A stretch of DNA of 64,000 nucleotides, from positions 1 through 64,000 of the forward strand of contig CAYVHV010000006.1 in NCBI GenBank assembly GCA_964451305.1, read 5' to 3'. The notes beneath the pieces were generated by a model that made no database searches, was not told the origin of the DNA, and saw only the letters and a list, made by a program, of their open reading frames with translations. Source of the DNA: SHLQ01 sp964451305. GTDB taxonomy: Bacteria; Actinomycetota; Acidimicrobiia; Acidimicrobiales; SHLQ01. The position numbers were made by a program, and so were the translations under genes. How positions within the stretch are numbered: position 1 is the first letter of the stretch; each line of letters begins with the position of its first letter. This document shows positions 60,513-64,000 of this stretch, one piece after another.

Positions 60513-61469
60513 CTACCTGCGGTTTGAGAGTGCGTTGCTCTGACGGTAGTGAGAAACGTGGGCGTCGAGACCATCGGTCAGACGAACGGTTGGCTCCCAG
60601 TCCAGATCGTTGCGGGCAGCGGTCGTGTCGCCGCCAGTTCGGTCGACATCGCCCAGCGCGCGGGTTCGCACAGAGCGCTCTACCGCCTTGCCCGTGGCAG
60701 ATTCGACAGCTGAGATCATCTGGTTGACCGAAACCGAAGACCCGCCAGCGATGTTGTAGACGCTGCCGGGCGGGACGTCTGCGGTTGTAGCAGCGATGTT
60801 GGCGCGTGCGACATCGTCGACGAAGGTGAAGTCTCGTACTTGATCGCCGCTGCCGAAGATTGAAATCGGCGTTCCGGTTTCGGCAGCCTCGATGAGGCGG
60901 TGGGTGAGCATGTCTGGCCGCTGGCGCGGTCCGTACACGGTGAAGTACCGGAGACTCACGGTCGAGAGGTCATGTTCGGCGGCGAATGTTCTGCAGAGGT
61001 GCTCTCCAGCCAGTTTCGTAACGGCGTACGGGCTCGTTGGCGCTGGAGTCTGTTCCTCGCTCGTTGGGTACTGAGTAGCGTTGCCGTACACCGACGATGA
61101 TGATGCGTACACAACGCGGCGCACGCCGAATCGCAAACAGAGGTCAAGTACGTGTTTTGTCGCCTCGATGTTTGCACGAGCGTACGTCGTGAAATCGAGC
61201 CAGGACTTGCGGACTCCTGGCTGTGCAGCGAGGTGAAGGACGCTATCCACGCCATCGAACAACTCTTCGAAACCTCCGGTCGTCAGGTCGGCTTGAGAAA
61301 AGGTGAAGTTCGAAAACCGCTGCAAGGAAGAAAGGTTGGCAGCCTTAACCTCGAGGTCGTAATAGTCGGTCAGCGAGTCGATACCGCAGACCTCATGGCC
61401 GTCCGATAGCAGCCGGAGCGCAGTCGTCGTTCCAATGAACCCAGCGGTTCCGGTGATGATGTACTTCAT
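60513..61469 (-). CDS. NAD-dependent sugar-nucleotide epimerase/dehydratase
   Basis: This extended short-chain dehydrogenase has the dinucleotide motif ITGTAGFIG (residues 4-12), the acidic DSLTDYYD loop, HLAAQPGVR, the catalytic SSSSVYG Ser and YAVTK (Tyr-x-x-x-Lys), and RDFTFVDDVARA. It resembles UDP-glucose or UDP-glucuronate 4-epimerases. The ATG at 61469 (MKYIITG) is chosen; an in-frame ATG at 61535 would add 22 residues before the Rossmann fold. A wall or capsule sugar role is likely, but no glycosyltransferase is encoded next to it. Confidence 0.88.
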   Translation of the reverse strand: MKYIITGTAGFIGTTTALRLLSDGHEVCGIDSLTDYYDLEVKAANLSSLQRFSNFTFSQADLTTGGFEELFDGVDSVLHLAAQPGVRKSWLDFTTYARANIEATKHVLDLCLRFGVRRVVYASSSSVYGNATQYPTSEEQTPAPTSPYAVTKLAGEHLCRTFAAEHDLSTVSLRYFTVYGPRQRPDMLTHRLIEAAETGTPISIFGSGDQVRDFTFVDDVARANIAATTADVPPGSVYNIAGGSSVSVNQMISAVESATGKAVERSVRTRALGDVDRTGGDTTAARNDLDWEPTVRLTDGLDAHVSHYRQSNALSNRR

Positions 61470-61571
61470 GATTTCCTCGATCGGAGGGGTTGAGCTGTTC
61501 GGTGTTGGTCCAGCTATGTGACCAGTGTCATGCATGCGAGAGGCTTAAGGGTTTGCATGTTTGTCTTCGTA

Positions 61572-61589
61572 TGATAAGTATGCTTATCA
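61572..61589. promoter_or_regulatory. Fur/Zur-like palindrome before the FEA1-like lipoprotein
   Basis: TGATAAG (61572-61578), TATG, CTTATCA (61583-61589) is a perfect 7-4-7 palindrome, 36 bases upstream of the lipoprotein ATG and 103 bases from the epimerase start. The half-sites resemble those bound by Fur-family metalloregulators (TGATAA/TTATCA), though spacing differs from the classic 7-1-7 box. Metal-responsive control is inferred from this and the product. Confidence 0.5.
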
Positions 61590-61624
61590 ACAGAGATCAA
61601 GCCGAACGGCGAGGGAGCAAATAC

Positions 61625-62824
61625 ATGGCCGGTTTTACGGCAAAGAATCGACTCGTGAGAGCGATTGCAATTACTGGAGCGTTGGCCGTTGGAGCTGCTG
61701 CTTGCGGTACTGACGACGGAGCATCGGTGACCAACCTGGCCGAAGGTGATGGCTCGGTTAGCGCAAGTTCTGGCTCTGGCTCTGGTTCTGGTTCTGGCTC
61801 TGGCTCTGGTTCGAGTAGCGCAAGCGCTTCGGCGAGCGGCCCGTCCGAAGACGATGGTGGAGCCGTAACGGTCGGCGACGGTGGCTACGAGTATGTTTCC
61901 GATGTGGACAGCCATCGTCTTGTCGTTGCAGACATCTGCGAGGTGAGCGATGCGCTTCCATCAGATGCAGAAATTGACTTCGACGCGGTTGCGGCGATCT
62001 ATCGAGACGGAGGCAACTCGGTCAATAGCGATGGCTCGATTCGAACAGTCGCCGGATTTGCGTCTCGCGAAGACCGCAACCCCGAGCTTCAGGAGTTCTT
62101 CGGTACTTCGACGCCACTCGATGATTTCGTGACCTCAGCACTCGGGGGCACCGGCGATTTCGAAGGCGAACCTGACCTCGTCCGTCGGCAGGGAGTCCAA
62201 AAGGGAATCCAGAACGCCACGATGGTGGCGTGGACAATCCACGAGTTCAACACCGCCCTCAGTAAAGCGTCTGAGGGCGACCTCGAACCAGCGGGCGGAG
62301 CGCCCCACAACTGGGACGAAGCATGGGCGTTTTATCACGGTGCTGAGCCGGGATGCTCACCCTTCGCAACTGCGAACTCGCAGGCCGGAAACTTCGGCAC
62401 CGAGGGTGCCGACGGTGAGACGGCCCAAGCGAACGAGATCATCCTTCAAGCAATGATCGAAGGCCGCGACGCGCTGCTCGCAGAGGATGTTGCGGGCGCA
62501 GAGGCCGCCGTGGCCGACACTGTTCGCGGGCTTGCAATCACCTACAGCCAAGCGTCGCTTCGATACGCCCAACTTGTCGAGAACGATCTCGGCGAGGGTG
62601 ATGCCGAGACCGCCCGAATCCATCAAGCGGAGGGTCTTGCGTTTAGTCGGGTGCTCGCTCCCCAACTTGCCGACGCTGGCGCCGATATGGATACCGTTCT
62701 GGCCACCTTCGCTCTAGAAAACGAACCCGCCGAAGGTTGGTACGCAACGATCGAAGAAGCACTCGCTCCTGCGTGGGACACGCTCGGCATCGATCGCGAC
62801 GCCGATATTGGTGAGCTCAGCTAG
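61625..62824 (+). CDS. FEA1-related lipoprotein (putative iron-assimilation protein)
   Basis: This 399-residue lipoprotein precursor has lipobox GAAAC (Cys27), a Ser/Gly linker made of repeating Gly-Ser pairs (residues about 48-65) and a large helical domain. The domain contains DFDAVAAIYRDGGNSVNSDGS and PHNWDEAWAFYHG, the latter like a motif I associate with FEA1/H43-type periplasmic iron-assimilation proteins of algae and some bacteria. Substrate and mechanism are unproven. The ATG at 61625 follows GGGAG; upstream frame to 61490 is noncoding. A Fur-like palindrome lies in its promoter and two hairpins follow the gene. Confidence 0.6.
   Translation: MAGFTAKNRLVRAIAITGALAVGAAACGTDDGASVTNLAEGDGSVSASSGSGSGSGSGSGSGSSSASASASGPSEDDGGAVTVGDGGYEYVSDVDSHRLVVADICEVSDALPSDAEIDFDAVAAIYRDGGNSVNSDGSIRTVAGFASREDRNPELQEFFGTSTPLDDFVTSALGGTGDFEGEPDLVRRQGVQKGIQNATMVAWTIHEFNTALSKASEGDLEPAGGAPHNWDEAWAFYHGAEPGCSPFATANSQAGNFGTEGADGETAQANEIILQAMIEGRDALLAEDVAGAEAAVADTVRGLAITYSQASLRYAQLVENDLGEGDAETARIHQAEGLAFSRVLAPQLADAGADMDTVLATFALENEPAEGWYATIEEALAPAWDTLGIDRDADIGELS
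61769..61812 (+). repeat. Six-base tandem repeat encoding a Gly-Ser linker
   Basis: About seven copies of TCTGGC or TCTGGT encode the Ser-Gly linker between the lipid anchor and the domain of the FEA1-like protein. Slippage could change linker length. Confidence 0.8.
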
Positions 62825-62839
62825 GTCTACCGAACAACC

Positions 62840-62860
62840 ACGAACGAAAGCTTCGTTCGT
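62840..62860 (+). terminator. 9-bp perfect hairpin after the FEA1-like gene
   Basis: ACGAACGAA (62840-62848) and TTCGTTCGT (62852-62860) enclose AGC. It is the first of two hairpins downstream of the gene; alone it lacks a T tract. Confidence 0.4.
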
Positions 62861-62866
62861 CGCATG

Positions 62867-62901
62867 GACCTCCGGCCAAGGCTCCCTCTTGGCCGGAGGT
62901 C
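62867..62901 (+). terminator. Intrinsic terminator after the FEA1-like gene
   Basis: GACCTCCGGCCAAG (62867-62880) pairs perfectly with CTTGGCCGGAGGTC (62888-62901) around a 7-base loop, followed by TCGCTATGTTTG. It separates the lipoprotein gene from the FAD-oxidoreductase gene starting 20 bases later. Confidence 0.75.
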
Positions 62902-62920
62902 TCGCTATGTTTGACCCTCC

Positions 62921-64000
62921 ATGGTGTCTCCGCAATTGAAACCATCGGTCCTCGTGATCGGCGCTGGTCCTACGGGCCTGACAGCCGGATGGAAGCTCGC
63001 AGAGCGAGGCCACTGCGTCACCGTGGCCGAACGTGCCCCCGTCGTGGGTGGCATGTCGGCGAGTTTCACTGTGGCAGGACAACGAGTCGACTTCGGCTCG
63101 CATCGCCTGCACGGCAAAGCTGATCCAGCACTGCTTCGCGAGCTCAAGGCATTGATGGGTGACGGCCTGCAAGCTCGTCAACGAAATGGACGCATCCGCC
63201 TCGAGGGTGAGTGGGTTGGGTTCCCGCTTCGCGCCGGTGCCCTCATTGCGCACCTTCCTCGCCGGTTCGCTATCGGCGCAGCGTTCGATTCGCTCACATC
63301 GTCTCTCCGTCGTCCAGCAGCGGACGACTTTGGAAGCATCGTGCGCGCTGGGCTCGGGCCGACGGTGTTCGACGCGTTCTATGGTCCATATGCGAAGAAG
63401 CTGTGGGGGGTTGACGCCCGTGAACTCGATGGGTCGATGGCCCAGCGCCGGGTGTCTGCCGGCGGGCCAATCGACATTGCCAAGCGCCTCCTCGCAGCGA
63501 GAAATGAAGAAGGCCGAATCTTCTACTACCCGCGAAATGGATACGGCCAAATCTGTGAGGCCCTCGCTGAGGCGGCAACCAACGCCGAAGCGGAAGTACG
63601 TCTGGCAACGAAAGTGACCTCGCTGTCGTTCGAGGGAGATCGAGCTCAGGCCACGCTCGTCAGCACGTCGGCTGCTGACGAGGAAGAAGCCGAGTTACTC
63701 GAGGCTGACGTTGTCGTGTCGACGATTCCCGCTACTCGACTCGTCGACATCACGACGCCTGCACCCGCAGAAGACGTTCGGTCTTCGGCGGCGAGCCTCG
63801 AAAGCCGCGGCATGGTGTTTGTCTACCTCGTCGTACCGAGGGCGCAGTACACGCCCTATGACGCGCATTACTTTCCGAGCCTCGACACTGCAATCGCTCG
63901 GTTGTCAGAGCCAAAGAACTACCGCACGGGAACCGATCCCGAAGATCTCACCGTGCTGTGCGCTGAGCTTGCGTGCAGTGTTGGTGACGAGGTTTGGTCG
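62921..64000 (+). CDS. FAD-dependent NAD(P)-binding oxidoreductase, protoporphyrinogen-oxidase/phytoene-desaturase-like (cut by the window edge)
   Basis: The frame from the ATG at 62921 stays open to the last base (360 codons). The N-terminus has the dinucleotide motif LVIGAGPTGLTAGWKLAERGH, followed by VTVAERAPVVGGM and DFGSHRLHG, and the family element FDAFYGPYAKKLWGVDARELD is seen near residue 155. It resembles amine-oxidase-like flavoenzymes used as protoporphyrinogen oxidases, phytoene desaturases or sugar-nucleotide mutase relatives; the precise reaction cannot be decided from the partial sequence. It follows a terminator and does not share the FEA1-like transcript. Confidence 0.8.
   Translation, partial: MVSPQLKPSVLVIGAGPTGLTAGWKLAERGHCVTVAERAPVVGGMSASFTVAGQRVDFGSHRLHGKADPALLRELKALMGDGLQARQRNGRIRLEGEWVGFPLRAGALIAHLPRRFAIGAAFDSLTSSLRRPAADDFGSIVRAGLGPTVFDAFYGPYAKKLWGVDARELDGSMAQRRVSAGGPIDIAKRLLAARNEEGRIFYYPRNGYGQICEALAEAATNAEAEVRLATKVTSLSFEGDRAQATLVSTSAADEEEAELLEADVVVSTIPATRLVDITTPAPAEDVRSSAASLESRGMVFVYLVVPRAQYTPYDAHYFPSLDTAIARLSEPKNYRTGTDPEDLTVLCAELACSVGDEVWS

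Overview
The window looks like a chromosomal segment of a free-living, aerobic, high-GC Gram-positive bacterium, most likely an acidimicrobiial actinobacterium of the Ilumatobacter type. That placement is inferred from gene content (ClpS next to a DUF2017 gene, a MacS-like sensor kinase, DUF4031, an LAXTG-anchored surface protein, a caa3 oxidase with cytochrome c fused to subunit II, a lipoprotein resembling FEA1 iron-assimilation proteins) and not from any marker-gene search. There is no rRNA, CRISPR array, insertion sequence, prophage or integron. One run of 100 N (8759-8858) marks an unresolved assembly gap inside a tandem-repeat gene.

Layout. 1-9.4 kb: two unrecognised genes, guanine deaminase overlapping an arylamine N-acetyltransferase, a zinc-ribbon protein with a poly-Asp tract, GTPase EngB, a MOSC protein, a UbiB-like kinase, YaaA and the repeat protein broken by the gap. 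9.4-21.9 kb: an ABC-2 exporter, a TetR regulator, a cytochrome P450, a sensor kinase/response regulator pair, an acyltransferase, a hydratase, thiol peroxidase, and a cluster of FHA-like and PPC-domain surface proteins. 22.1-28.5 kb: tRNA-Glu and a 2032-residue DUF11-repeat protein with an LAFTG sorting signal. 28.6-40.2 kb: DUF2017/clpS, then heme A synthesis (ctaA and ctaB, divergent) and the oxidase locus. 40.3-53.9 kb: mixed housekeeping genes (serS, guaB, a crcB pair, pdxH, tlpA/ccdA, orn, dut). 53.9-64 kb: Fe-S assembly (mrp and an erpA-like gene, divergent), a Tat lipoprotein with a CX4C motif, ridA, a chimeric ORF, DUF1015, a pabB-pabC fusion, a sugar-nucleotide epimerase, the FEA1-like lipoprotein, and an FAD-dependent oxidoreductase cut by the window edge.

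The most unusual part is the oxidase locus. Upstream of the ordinary ctaC-ctaD-ctaE-ctaF-ctaG series lie a subunit I-like and a subunit III-like gene sharing one base (TGATG), followed by an unrecognised polytopic membrane protein. The subunit I-like protein keeps the fold landmarks but has lost all six heme and copper histidines and the cross-linked tyrosine, so it cannot be a working oxidase. CtaD, CtaE and CtaF also carry His/Asp-rich tails. Other points of interest are a YjbR/phosphoglycerate-dehydrogenase chimera at 57.2-57.5 kb, a Fur/Zur-like palindrome before the iron-assimilation-like lipoprotein, a multi-hairpin intergenic block at 11.16-11.27 kb, and a palindrome between the sensor kinase and acyltransferase genes.
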